Positions 9,250 through 18,419 of a stretch of DNA of 22,104 nucleotides are shown piece after piece. The stretch lies in assembly GCA_049999725.1 (NCBI GenBank), contig JBNGIS010033970.1, positions 1-22,104 on the forward strand, read 5' to 3'. The stretch is from Haplomitrium mnioides (Eukaryota > Marchantiophyta > Haplomitriopsida > Calobryales). Within the stretch, counting starts at the first letter, position 1, and each line of letters begins with the position of its first letter. The position numbers and the translations under genes are program-made. The notes below the pieces were generated by a model. That model saw only the letters and a list, made by a program, of their open reading frames with translations. It was not told where the DNA came from and did not search any database.

Positions 9250-9372
9250 TTTTTTCCTCTTTTTTTTTTTGACCGAAAGTAAATAGCTTTATTAACTTTC
9301 AAGCATCAAGGAACAACTGCGGCCAGCAATCAGGCCGAGCGGCAAAAACAGCAACCCATCAATCCCTTTCGG
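9250..9372 (-). mobile_element. Retroposed insertion (SINE or truncated LINE 3' end) in LTR2
   Basis: This 123-bp segment is absent from LTR1 and LTR3. It is flanked by a perfect 9-bp duplication, GACAAGTCG (9241-9249 and 9373-9381). On the minus strand it ends in an A-rich tail (9250-9270) preceded by AATAAAG and TACTTTCGGTC. Target duplication plus poly-A shows insertion by target-primed reverse transcription. A 5'-truncated LINE tail, a SINE or a short mRNA retrocopy all fit; no A/B boxes are obvious. Confidence 0.85.
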
Positions 9373-9627
9373 GACAAGTCGCCTTTTCGCCTTCACTCGC
9401 TCTTATTCGGTCAGATCGATGATCAGTCCCCCTTTCGGCTCTCCTCTGTGTTTCCTCTTGACGAATCTGCGCTGTGTCGCCCCTTCGGCTTCTGCACTCC
9501 TCCTCCTCTCGGATCTTTGATATATTGCCCTTCCGACACTGTCCCGTTTTCTTTCAACTAGACCCGCGATAAGTCGTTGTTGCGGGCCCTCCTCCTTGCT
9601 CCCCTGTTGGGTTCCTCGCGGATCCCT

Positions 9628-9688
9628 CTTAACCGGGCTCCCCACGTCGTAAGATGGATCGGAACCCAGTTAAGTGGGCTCCCCACTT
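9628..9688. other. Conserved double inverted repeat in LTR2
   Basis: CTTAACCG (9628-9635) faces CAGTTAAG (9667-9674), with one mismatch relative to LTR1. AAGTGGG (9672-9678) pairs perfectly with CCCACTT (9682-9688). Confidence 0.5.
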
Positions 9689-10379
9689 AGGGAGGTGCTT
9701 GTCCGCATATCCGTGGGCCTCCCGGTGCCGCCACGTCGTCTGTGCAATCCCACAAAAGGCTCTGGAGACGCCACGTTTCCGTGGAATCTCGCATGACCTT
9801 TCGGGGACTCCACTCTTCAGCCAGGTTCCAGACTCGAATGGAGCGTTCGATCGGCCTTTTCAGGGCTCGCTCTTGCTTGCGGGATCGAGATGTCCCTCTT
9901 CCCTGACCTTGCTCACCCTCATGACGATCTCACCTCCTTCTGTCAGCTCTTGATCCTTGCTTCTCGATTTGTTGCCGCTGCGGGACTCTCGCAATCTGCC
10001 TTTCTTCGGAGTGCCTTCGGACTTCTTTGTTGTTGATCCATTCTTCTTCCTCCTGCGATTGCTTCGCCATAGGTGGTTGCTCTGTTTCTTCTTCCCAAGC
10101 TCCGATCCCCGCATCCTCTTTAGGCCCACGGATTCTCATTGGCCTGCTTTGAATTTGAAAATGGGGCCCCTCCCCTGGCTAGCGATCATTGCTCTCTCCT
10201 CATCTCTTCTGCCATGATCTTGTTTCCCTCCCATGACTCATGCCCCCTGCTCTTAGTAGTTGTTTGAGGTAATCAGCTGTTCTTGAGAGGCCTTCACACT
10301 CACAAAGGAAACATATTGCCAATGGTGCTTCTGATTTCGTGCATTCAGCATTAGTGCTCCAAACCACTGGCTGACATAA

Positions 10380-10389
10380 CTCCCCCTTC
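10380..10389 (-). promoter_or_regulatory. Polypurine tract of unit B
   Basis: The minus strand reads GAAGGGGGAG, then TTA, then the LTR2 edge TGTCAG. It is identical in arrangement to unit A. Confidence 0.75.
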
Positions 10390-10494
10390 AAGTGTGATGC
10401 GTCCCAGCGAACACACCTCTTCTCCCTCAATTTTCTAGTGCCTCTGTTGTTGGTCACTGGCTTGACTTTATATCTCCTACAAAACAACCCCACG

Positions 10495-10555
10495 AAACAC
10501 CCCCCCCCCCACAACAAAACACACACTCACATACACACATACACTTACATGTGCG
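10495..10555. repeat. C-run and CA-rich microsatellite, unit B 3' untranslated part
   Basis: A run of C (about 10501-10512) is followed by ACACAC/ACATAC-rich sequence to about 10550. Unit A has a shorter version near 4755-4785. It lies between ORF2 and the PPT. Confidence 0.7.
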
Positions 10556-10636
10556 CATTCTGCTTGCTCAACCTCTTCCCTGGATCCCACACAAAGTCGT
10601 GCTTCCAGATTTTGGTTTGAGAGGAATATGAGGTCT

Positions 10637-11201
10637 CTATAGGACCATGCGCTGCTGCATTCCCTTCTGCACCGTGAACCCACCCTCAGACCTGTGATCC
10701 CTTTGGTGGTCTGTCTCCTTTGACCTCGGAGCACGCCCAACACACACCCACAAGGAAAAGCTGATCAAGGAAGCATACACAAAGGTACTGTACTTCGGGC
10801 CTGTAACCTTGCAGTTACATACAATGTTGGTGGTGACGGGGCTGCCCGTAACAACTCCTTCCTTATCACCAAGATCCTTGGGTTGCATCAAGGTGAGCTT
10901 CTTCTCTGAATTGAAATTGGGCTCATCTTCCGACACCTTCGGATCCTCCGGGCTGCAGTTGATTATTTTCATTGTCGTGCATTCCACCACTTGAGGAGGC
11001 TCTACATTGACGACACTTGGCAGGTGCTCGTCATAACTTTCTATATCCGGGTACACCGTTGTCGACCACCATCGCAATTCGGATTCAGGGCTCGACCGAC
11101 ATTGGTCTTCCGGTGGGTCCTCCTCTTGGGGAAAATGAGGTTCAGTTGCGCCATCTCCTCTTTGCCCTGGTGGGGCCCTTCCCTGGTCCCTTGATTGGTG
11201 C
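10637..11201 (-). pseudogene. ORF2 of unit B, C-terminal part
   Basis: This is the distal half of the unit B ORF2, cut from its first half by the 1739-bp insertion. It is homologous to unit A residues from about GWSTTVY onward. It includes the acidic region (SCSPEDPKVSEDEP equivalent) and the hydrophobic run STFVYASLISFSLWVCVG. It reads through the position of the unit A stop (CAG instead of TAG) and ends at 10637. The insertion plus its duplication is 1743 bp, a multiple of three, so both halves are still in the same frame. Confidence 0.6.
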
Positions 11202-11626
11202 GCGGTGTCGTAGTACGTGTTGTCTTCTCTATGAATACGTTGGGTATCTGGCTGTAGCTAGTAAACAATCACCACGTTGCAACGAGTCCTTTACTGACCA
11301 TCTCTAATACAAGTACGTTGGAAGTCTCTCCAATAGTCCTCCACATTATTGCCCCCTTTCCATAAAAAATCGAAATGTTCTCCATCTTGGTTGGATGGCT
11401 TGTTGCTCTTTCTTGATTACGTTTTTCTTCCTTCCACTCCTACCACATCTACCACAAGACAAAAATATGTACTTCACAAATGGTTTGGATTAGAATGGGG
11501 AAAACAAACGGGTTAGGATCCGCCAAAATGTCTTCCATTCGTTCTACTCCGAATTGCTCCACCAACCTTTGACGCATATGTATTTTTGCGACTATGAATA
11601 CTCGTATCACAATGGTCATTCCCTAG

Positions 11627-11896
11627 TCACCCGTTGAGACCGTTGAGAATTCTCTCCTTGATTTGATGAAATGCCCTCTCATGCTCCAAGGTCCAAACCC
11701 ACTCATTTGGAGAATACAATCGTTGATACAATGGTGTTGCCAACGAAGCCAAGTCACTTATCAAAAACAAATAATAACTTACTAAATTGATGAACCTTTT
11801 CAATTCAATGTTGTTGCGTGGCAGCGGGAAATTTTCAATCCTTCTTAAGATTTCGAACACTCGATACCACTTTCCCCTTGCGTCGTCAATTGACAT
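11627..11896 (-). pseudogene. Ty3/Gypsy pol fragment (RT to RNase H connection)
   Basis: The 89-codon frame contains FPLPRNNIELKRFINLVSYY, then FLISDLASLATPLYQ, WVWTLEHERAF and IKERIL. This order matches the segment after the RT palm in Ty3/Gypsy pol (pattern P-LRxFLGLxxYYRxFI...APLxxLL...FxWTxExxxAFxxLK). It lacks the RT active site before it and recognisable RNase H after it. It lies inside the nested insertion and comes from another Gypsy element, since the host family has no comparable segment. Confidence 0.75.
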
Positions 11897-11899
11897 TCA

Positions 11900-12944
11900 A
11901 CACAATGAAGCTCGATTGCCACCTTCTTTACTTCTCAATATTGAGGTCTCAACTCGTACACACAACACTCTTGCTCTCACCTTTCCAACTCTCTACACAC
12001 TCCTCACTCTATGGACAACCCCTCCTCAAGTGTTTGCCCTTCAATGAGTCTTCAAAGTAACTCCTCCAAGAGCTCCACCAAGCGCTTCTCCAAGTCTCAA
12101 GTCCCCCAAGTGTAGAATGAAGTCCCAAAAGAAAGAGTGGAATGAGGTCCCTTCTCTCTCTCCTCCTCCTCATTATATACCCTCCAGAAAGTAACTAGCA
12201 GTAAAACTAGATATACTATCACCCTAGGTAAATAATCTAAGGTGATAAGATCTCCAAATATTAAATCCTACTTATACTCCTAAAATATCTTCACCTTTTT
12301 GTTTTCTTCTTCAAGAAGAAGCTTCTCATTTGGAGCTTCTCTTGTCAAAGAATCTATACAAGTTGTCTCATATCTTTATCCTTGTATTTGTCCCTACAAA
12401 CAATTCCTAATAAGATACTTCGAGATTCCCTTAAAGAATAAGTCAAAGAACAAATTGACTTTTCTTGATTTTTCCCCTTTATAGTCTATTCTAGAAGAAT
12501 CTCTATAAAATCCTTAATACTTAATCAATTTGCCTGTACTATACCTTGTTGGAAAGCTTATTAAATAAGCTTTCTACCCATATAATAATATTTGTAATTT
12601 CTAATACTTAAATACTCTCTGTTTTGACTTTTTGTGCATAGCACTTTTACAACTTTGACCGGTTATAACTCCCGGTTTACAAATAGTTTTTCACTTCTAT
12701 AAATTGATACAAGTTACTTTAACTATATAATATATCTCTATAAAATATCAGGTCCTAAACATTTCTAATAAGAACATTATTTACTCTGTACTCAAATGTA
12801 CACATAGTGTAGAAAACCGATTAAATCAAAACTCCACTAGTGACTCTCAAAGGCTTCTACTCAATGCCTCATATTGCATGATAGTGGTAAAGGCACAACA
12901 AATTTCTTCATACCTGCAAGCAATAGTCGAGCCGCAACACGACA
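11900..12944. other. A/T-rich non-coding part of the nested insertion
   Basis: No gene is seen. The first third is CT-rich and contains a plus-strand TATATA (about 12174-12179) after a run of TCTCTC/CTCCTC; the rest is A/T-rich. It resembles LTR or intergenic transposon sequence but I could not define ends other than the outer ACGACA. Confidence 0.4.
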
Positions 12945-12948
12945 GCGG

Positions 12949-13528
12949 AGTCCTCTTCTTCAGGTCCTGATTCCTCCGCCTCCGCTTGAATGTCATAATT
13001 CGTGAGAGCCTGCACCGTGACCAGGGATGCTTCCGCCTCTTGGAGCTCATTTGGATTGCCTCGTGATTGCTGCTCCAAGACATGCCTCAGGTCCTCACCA
13101 TCTGCCTTCTCCTCGGTTTGTGTCTGGTAGAACCAAATGTGGTATTCCGCCTCGTATTCAGAATAGCTCATGGATGACCACACTTGATTCGTACCCTTCT
13201 TAGCCCTGTGCCTTTTCTGGCTATTGCTCTTCCGGTGACACTTGGATTTAGCTTTGGATTTTACATAACAACACTCTTATGAAGCAAAGGTCTCCTCCTT
13301 CACCGAGATTGCTTCCTCCTCTTCATATTGGGAATGCATTGTAATTGGACACTCATACTTCTGCCCCCATGGTTCCGGGCAGTTGGGGGAAACATGTCCA
13401 AGTTAGCCACAATTCCAGCACACCATAACGATTCTCTTCGGTGGTCTGGTTGTGAGCCATTCACCTGATTGTTTAGCTCCCTGAAGATTTGGCGTGAGGC
13501 TCGAAAGGAGGGTCTGTAGTACCTCCAT
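12949..13528 (-). pseudogene. ORF2 of unit B, N-terminal part with broken zinc knuckle
   Basis: It starts at the ATG three bases after the ORF1 stop, as in unit A. The knuckle is C37, C40, H45, C50, but residue 42 is TAA (13403-13405) where unit A has CAA (Gln). A second TAA lies further on, at the equivalent of unit A SALEECC. From 13183 the frame is clean to the insertion (SYSEYEAEY... LRHVLEQQSRG), and it has CAG where unit A has the TAG at 5508. It continues at 11201 beyond the insertion. Confidence 0.65.
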
Positions 13529-13531
13529 TTT

Positions 13532-13774
13532 TTAGCTCAATTCCGCTAGGTGAGCCTTCTCTCCCTTGGCAGCCCTTTTGATCATTCGTTCCCGCCTTTG
13601 CTTCTTCTTTCTCGAAGATCTTGGTTCATTAGAGCTCTTCCTAGAGGAGTCACTGTCACTTTCCACAGTAGATGCAGAGCTCTGTTCTGTGTCTTCATTA
13701 CTGCTTGAACCATCTGAAGAATATCCTGACACACGCTTAGCCAGTCTTTTCCTTCTCCCATGGCCATGGCCCAT
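13532..13774 (-). CDS. ORF1 of unit B: Ser-acidic/basic small protein
   Basis: The frame is 80 codons, as in unit A, starting MGHGHGRRKRLAKR with a Ser/Asp/Glu block and a basic end (RKKKQRRERMIKR). It ends in TAA-AAA-ATG, exactly as in unit A. Many differences from unit A are single amino acid changes without frame breaks. Confidence 0.5.
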   Translation of the reverse strand: MGHGHGRRKRLAKRVSGYSSDGSSSNEDTEQSSASTVESDSDSSRKSSNEPRSSRKKKQRRERMIKRAAKGEKAHLAELS

Positions 13775-13970
13775 TGCTCCAGTTGAGGAAAACTATCACT
13801 CCTCCCAACTATGATAACTTGGCCTCTTCTGCCCACCACTCTTCCTCAACAGACTCAACCCCCAATTGCTCTGTTTCTCGGAAGTAACCTTCTCACCGAC
13901 TAACTTGAGTCTCATGTGTACAAAGTGGTCTTTCTAGTTCGGGTTGGTCTCAGGTTTTTTCAAACCTTTG

Positions 13971-13988
13971 GCCCTCCCTCTAGCGCCA
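13971..13988 (-). promoter_or_regulatory. Primer binding site-like sequence, unit B
   Basis: The minus strand reads TGGCGCTAGAGGGAGGGC, 8 nt after the LTR3 3' edge. It differs from the unit 4 site at one base of 18 (G for A). Confidence 0.65.
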
Positions 13989-14251
13989 AAAATTTATGTC
14001 GCTCCCTTGTTTCAGGCCTTAACCTTTTCAGACCCTATTTTGAGTGCAAAAGAGGACAGGTTTCAAGCTTTCAGGTTCTTTTTTGAGATGGCCCCTTGCT
14101 AGTTACCACTTTCAGACCTTAAGGACTCTTCCTCTCCTTACAAGCCTTATATGCTTTTCTCACTTTTCTTCTTCTCAAACTCAAGTCAGACATTCAACCA
14201 CTCTCAGATCCACATCTATTACACCCAACTGTGATTTGTGTGATTCTTTCG

Positions 14252-14262
14252 CTTTATTTATA
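14252..14262 (-). promoter_or_regulatory. Candidate TATA box (or poly-A signal) of LTR3
   Basis: The minus strand reads TATAAATAAAG, identical to LTR2 and at the same distance from the LTR 3' edge, with ATTGG just upstream. Confidence 0.45.
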
Positions 14263-14986
14263 GGACCCAATGACTTAGGCACTGCCACCTTATTTGTGCT
14301 TGGGCAGAATGATGCTGGTGACCTGCATAACTGAGCACTACAACAGACTAGACTCCCCCTCTCAAGGTTGTCACAGAGCTGAAACAGATTATCCTAACTA
14401 TCCTAACATATATGAAGTCCTAATCTATGCAACCGAATCAGACTAGAGAGCATTTACCCCCAGACTACCAGACTTGTGTCAAGGGATTGGACTCCCCCTT
14501 CAAGACTATTCTCAGAGTCTGCTCAGCTGATCTGTGTCTCTTAATCTAATACAACTCAACCACACAATGCAGAAAGGAAATCTATCTACACAAATATGAA
14601 CAACACATTTATACACTATGTGCAAGAGAAAACAAAGTCCTTGAAGGCCTTCTGGATTTCTACCAAATTATACTTCTCTTATGAGTCCCGCTGCCTTACA
14701 ACTACAGCCTAGCAACCCACACACCCTCCTCTCCAGATAGTTTTTTAACTTCCCTCGCGAGAAGCCTTGCTTTTACTTCCTCAAGCTAGGAAGAGAGTTT
14801 CTTTGACTTCCACCTCTAGAAGACAGCTTTACCAGCTGCAAGTAGCCCACTCCACCTTCGAGCCTCGACGGGTCTTACTATGTAGTGCACCAACACTAGC
14901 ACAGCCCCCCCCTCTCTCAGCTCCACTTGAAGAATAACACACCAGAGTGTCCTCTGAACACTCTAGGCTGATGCACTTGCACAAGG

Positions 14987-15618
14987 AATGCCGAGACACT
15001 CCAAGCTCCCTACTTGGCAGCCTCTCCTTAGTTCTCGGCTGATCGAGAATTCCTTCGAGCTATCGTATCAGTAACCCTCCGCCCTGGTCTGCCTACGAGG
15101 ATGAGGTCACTTGGATCGCCCAAGCATCCAGAGCTCCCTACTCTGCAATACTCGGTGCCCCTCCAGTCCTCCTCTAAATCCCCCGGTTCCCCTTGAGCTA
15201 GTACACATGCTTCACATAGCTCTTACTGAAAACTTGCCTTGCCTTACCATGTGCGATACCCCTTTCTTGCTATCATTGTTGCGCCCTGCAATTGCCCGTG
15301 AAATGCTGAGACGACTCCAAGCTCTCTACTCGGCAACCTCTCCTTAGTTCTCGGCAAACCAAGAATTTCTTCGAATTAATGTATCGGTCCACCTCCGCTT
15401 TGGTCCACCGGTAAGGACGAGTTCACTTGGATCGCCCGAGCATCAAGAGCTCTCTACTCTGCAACACTCGGCACCCTTCCAGTCCACCTCCGAATCCCCC
15501 TAGCCCCTTGGAGCTAGTACACCCGCTTCAAGTAATTCCTCACTAAACTCTTCACCCCTACCTTACCATGCGCGAATCTCGTGCCTTGCATCGCTATATC
15601 TCCAACAATTGCCCGTGC
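14987..15618. repeat. Tandem duplication inside LTR3 (2 x ~310 bp)
   Basis: Copies start at about 14987 and 15301 and have the same order of blocks as LTR2: CTCCAAGCTCC or CTCCAAGCTCT, CTCTCCTTAGTTCTCGGC, GAGCTAGTACAC. Confidence 0.8.
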
Positions 15619-15989
15619 ATCAATCGAAAAGAATTCGATAGCAAACGATGTATACTCCCCTCGCGCGCTGACTTTCGACGCTCGATCCGATGAATAGTCG
15701 TTATTGCCGTTAGCTCGGAATAGGGGACGACGACGCGTGGCTTCACTGTTTGGTAATCTCGTTACCACGGAAAGGGAGAAGGCGCCGCATGTCCTGTAGT
15801 TGGTCGAGGAAAAGCCAAGGTCAACGGTAACTTGAACGGGGACCTCCGAAGAATCTTGCGAGAAGAGATTCCACAGATTCCCGCAGAACCAAGTCTGAAG
15901 AGGCTATCGGAACTGAGTTCCGCAGTGCCCCACGGAACCAACTCCAAGGAATCTCCTTAGATCCTCTTGTAGATTCCTCTTTCTTCTCC

Positions 15990-16193
15990 TCGCGCCACAT
16001 CGTCCGCTGCACCGCCGTCTGACGCTGCCCTGCAAAGGAGTAGGCAGACCATCGTGCTGACATCCTTCCAAGGTTGACCCACGGAACCCCCTACGTGCTT
16101 CCCAAGGCGCCACGTCGTCAGAAGGCTGCCGTCCGACGCCGCCCTGCAAAGGGGTAGGCGGACCGTCGCGCAGACCCTTCTTCCGAAGTTGAC
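15990..16193. repeat. Two copies of the GCCACGT-headed repeat in LTR3
   Basis: Units lie at about 15990-16080 and 16106-16193, with GCAAAGGAGTAGGC or GCAAAGGGGTAGGC and ending in GTTGACC. The first head is GCCACATCGTCCG, a CG to CA change relative to LTR2. Confidence 0.75.
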
Positions 16194-17001
16194 CTTCGGA
16201 AACACAACTAGACTTCTCAGCGTGTCACGTTTTCGAAGCCTTCCGCGGACTCCCTACGCTCGCCACATCATCCGTAGAACCGCTGCGGACTTCCCCTGCT
16301 CGCCGAATAAGAATTGTGTTGATGTTGTCGTTTCAACGTACCTTCGAAGTAAGAACTACGCGCACGCCTGAGGCTATCTTCGTTAACACTTCTAAAAGCT
16401 TGCTATAAGAACTACTAGGCCTTTTCGGACCGTTCGCCCCTTTCGAACTTTCGGATGTCGGCCACACCCTTTCGAACTTTCACCTTTCTGGTTGCTGAAG
16501 CGGCGAAGAGTCACCCTTTCGGTGCCGCTAGCTCCTCCGTCGGTCGCATCGGCGTTAGCTTCGTTTTTCGGCCGCTCTCATCTCGCTCGTCGATTCGTCG
16601 ATATATTGTCCTTTTGCCATTTCCTTCATTTCCCCCCCCATCGGATAGGCGCCATATCACCCTTCTGGCTCAGCCTTCTTCCTGTTGGACGGTTGGCGAT
16701 GGGTCATCGCTTTGCCATTTATGCGTGTTGTTTGAACCGGTTCGCCGACAAGTCGCCTTTTTGCCTTCACTCGCACTTATTTGGTCAGATCGGTGATCAG
16801 TCTCCCTTTCGGCTCTCCTCTGTGTTTCCTCTTGACGAATCTGCGCTAGGTCGCCCCTTCGGCTTCCGCGTTCCTCCTCCTCTCGGATCTTCGATATATT
16901 CCCCTTCGAGTATTGTCCTGTTTTCCTTCGGCCAGACTCGCGATAAGTCACTATTTCGGGCCCTCCTCCTTGCTCCCCTGTTGGGTTCCTCGCGGATCCC
17001 T

Positions 17002-17062
17002 CTTAACCAGGCTCCCCACGTCGTAAGACGGATCGGAACCAGGTTAAGTGGGCTCTCCACTT
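17002..17062. other. Conserved double inverted repeat in LTR3
   Basis: CTTAACC (17002-17008) pairs with GGTTAAG (17042-17048). The second hairpin AAGTGGG/CCACTT has one changed loop or stem base relative to LTR1 and LTR2. Confidence 0.5.
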
Positions 17063-17750
17063 AGGGAGGCGCCTGTCCGCAGATCCGCCAGCCTCCTGGT
17101 GCCGCCACGTTGTCCGTGGAATCCCACAAAGGGCTCTAGAGACGCCACATTTCCGTGGAATCTCGTGGGACCTTTCGGGGACTCCACTCTTCAACCAGGA
17201 TTCCAGACTCGAATGGAGTGTTTGATCGGCCCTTGTAAGGCTTGCTCTTGCTTGCGGGATCGAGGCGTCCCTCTTCCTTGGCCTTGCTCGCCCTTGTGAC
17301 AATCTCACCTCCTTTTGTCAGCTCTTGATCCTTGCTTCTCGATTTGTGACCGCTGCGGGACCCCCGCGATCTGCCTTTCTTCGGAGTGCCTTCGGACTTC
17401 CTTGTTGTTGATCCGTTCTTCTTCCTCATGCGATCGCTTCGCCATAGGTGGCTGCTCTGTTTCTTCTTCCTAGGCTCCGATCCCTACATCCTTTTTAGGC
17501 CGTGCATTCTCGCTGGCTTGCTTCGAATTTGAAAATGGGGCCCCTCCCTTGGTTGGCGATCACTGCTCTCTCTTCATCTCTTCCGCCATGATCCTGTTTC
17601 CCTCCCAGGACTCATGCGCCCTACTCTTAGTAGTTGTTTGAGGTAATCAGCTGTTCCTGAGAGGCCTTCACACTCACAAAGGAAACATATTGCCAATGGT
17701 GCTTCTGATTTCGTGCATTCAGCTTTAGTGCTCCAAACCACTAGCTAACA

Positions 17751-18140
17751 CTCACTCTTAACTTATTTGGAGAGGCAGCCCCCTAGAGGGGTGTAAGGCC
17801 ACCGCATACCCTTTTCTGCCCCTGGACGGATGTAGTTCAGGGCATAACCACCCCCCAGGGCAGGCTGTCCTTCGAGTTAGATAATCAATTAGATATAGGG
17901 TTAGTGGGCTTGGCTTGGCTCTCAACAAATAGGTTAGTTTTATCATTTTTTATCTTTTTATTTCTTTTCTCTATCAAACCTATGAGGTAACTTTATCCTG
18001 ACCTCAATCCTCCCCTTCTCTCCAAGCCTGTCTTGACCCCTTTCTATGTACATTGGAATCCTTTTTTACCCAAAACACAAAACTTGCATGGTTTGTCACT
18101 TGATTTTTTGAAAATTTTGCACTAAGCCCCTTCAAGCCTG
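17751..18140. mobile_element. 390-bp unclassified insertion at the LTR3/PPT junction
   Basis: In units A and B the LTR edge is followed directly by TAACTCCCCC. Here the LTR edge GCTAACA (17744-17750) is followed by foreign sequence, and GCTAACA recurs at 18141-18147 before TTACTCGCC, the expected PPT side. A 7-bp target duplication round 390 bp is the simplest reading. The left third is G/C-rich (CCCCCTAGAGGGG palindrome near 17780-17792), the rest A/T-rich. There is no poly-A and no clear terminal inverted repeat. SINE, small non-autonomous DNA element or retained LTR scrap are possible. The 62-codon frame on the minus strand is not convincing. Confidence 0.6.
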
Positions 18141-18150
18141 GCTAACATTA

Positions 18151-18160
18151 CTCGCCTTTT
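18151..18160 (-). promoter_or_regulatory. Degenerate polypurine tract of unit 4
   Basis: The minus strand reads AAAAGGCGAG at the position of GAAGGGGGAG in units A and B. One pyrimidine interrupts the tract. Confidence 0.5.
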
Positions 18161-18419
18161 AAATGTGAAGCATCCTTGTGAACATTAGTCTAGCCTTCAG
18201 TGAGTTCACCTTGTAGCTCTACGCATTGTCGTTGTTGCTCTAGCTGGAGGTAAAAGTCACAAAACAAAACTAACAACCACTAGAAAGAAATTACCAAAAA
18301 ACACACACTTTGGTATATAGTCAAAGCGTCAAATTCTTCCCTGGATCCCATACAAAAGTTGAGTCAAAATTTTTTTTATCAACATGGACATCCAATCTGT
18401 ACAACATCGGACCACTCTG
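18161..18419. other. Unit 4 3' untranslated part
   Basis: It aligns loosely with the corresponding part of units A and B (AATGTGAAGCATCC, TTCTTCCCTGGATCCCA). No gene is seen. Confidence 0.45.

Larger units (their letters stand above)
8490..9776. promoter_or_regulatory. Cluster of ACGTGGC (ABRE/G-box type) motifs in LTR2
   Basis: Exact GCCACGT, which is ACGTGGC on the minus strand, occurs at 8490-8496, 8605-8611, 8720-8726, 9730-9736 and 9770-9776. ACGTGGC is the core of plant bZIP-bound ABRE elements. Binding is inference only. LTR1 keeps exact copies at 2848, 2887 and 3984; LTR3 at 16109 and 17104; other positions have decayed to CCACAT or ACCACGT. Confidence 0.4.
6494..10376 (-). mobile_element. 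LTR2: long terminal repeat shared by units A and B
   Basis: This 3883-bp LTR has plus-strand edges TGTCGC (6494) and CTGACA (10371-10376), which read as TGTCAG...GCGACA on the minus strand. It serves as the 5' LTR of unit A (PBS at 6468-6485) and as the 3' LTR of unit B (PPT at 10380-10389). By eye it is closer to LTR3 than to LTR1. It contains a 123-bp retroposed insertion at 9250-9372, so its original length was about 3.75 kb. A G/C-rich half (~8150-10200) and an A/T-richer half toward the 3' edge are visible, as in the other copies. Confidence 0.92.
11206..12944. mobile_element. Nested 1739-bp insertion in ORF2 of unit B
   Basis: Comparison with unit A (continuous from ...GTGCGCAGAGTCC...) shows that unit B is interrupted here. 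The segment starts TGTCGT and ends ACGACA, and is flanked by GCGG on both sides (11202-11205 and 12945-12948), as expected for an LTR element or related insertion with a 4-5 bp target duplication. It holds a Gypsy pol fragment (11627-11896, minus) and an A/T-rich non-coding part (about 11900-12944). I could not find two matching LTRs inside, so it is a rearranged or composite element, or a solo/chimeric derivative. Confidence 0.7.
13997..17750 (-). mobile_element. LTR3: long terminal repeat shared by units B and 4
   Basis: This 3754-bp LTR has plus-strand edges TGTCGC (13997) and GCTAACA (17744-17750; CTGACA in LTR1 and LTR2). It is the 5' LTR of unit B. By position it is the 3' LTR of unit 4, separated from that unit's PPT by the 390-bp insertion at 17751-18140. 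It resembles LTR2 most. It is far more different from LTR4, the apparent 5' LTR of unit 4, than a true LTR pair should be. Confidence 0.9.

Noticed and set aside
16492-17064. 190-codon open frame on the plus strand in LTR3
   Set aside because: It is antisense to the element and the equivalents in LTR1 and LTR2 are broken into short pieces in other frames; G/C-rich LTR sequence readily gives such frames.
785-17750. CRISPR-like or satellite array because of the regular 4-7 kb repetition
   Set aside because: The repeated units are full LTRs with element hallmarks, and the spacers are homologous internal domains, not unique short spacers.
17758-17946. 62-codon minus-strand frame in the 390-bp insertion
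   Set aside because: It is short, has repeated LHPSRG words from an internal DNA repeat, and shows no recognisable domain.
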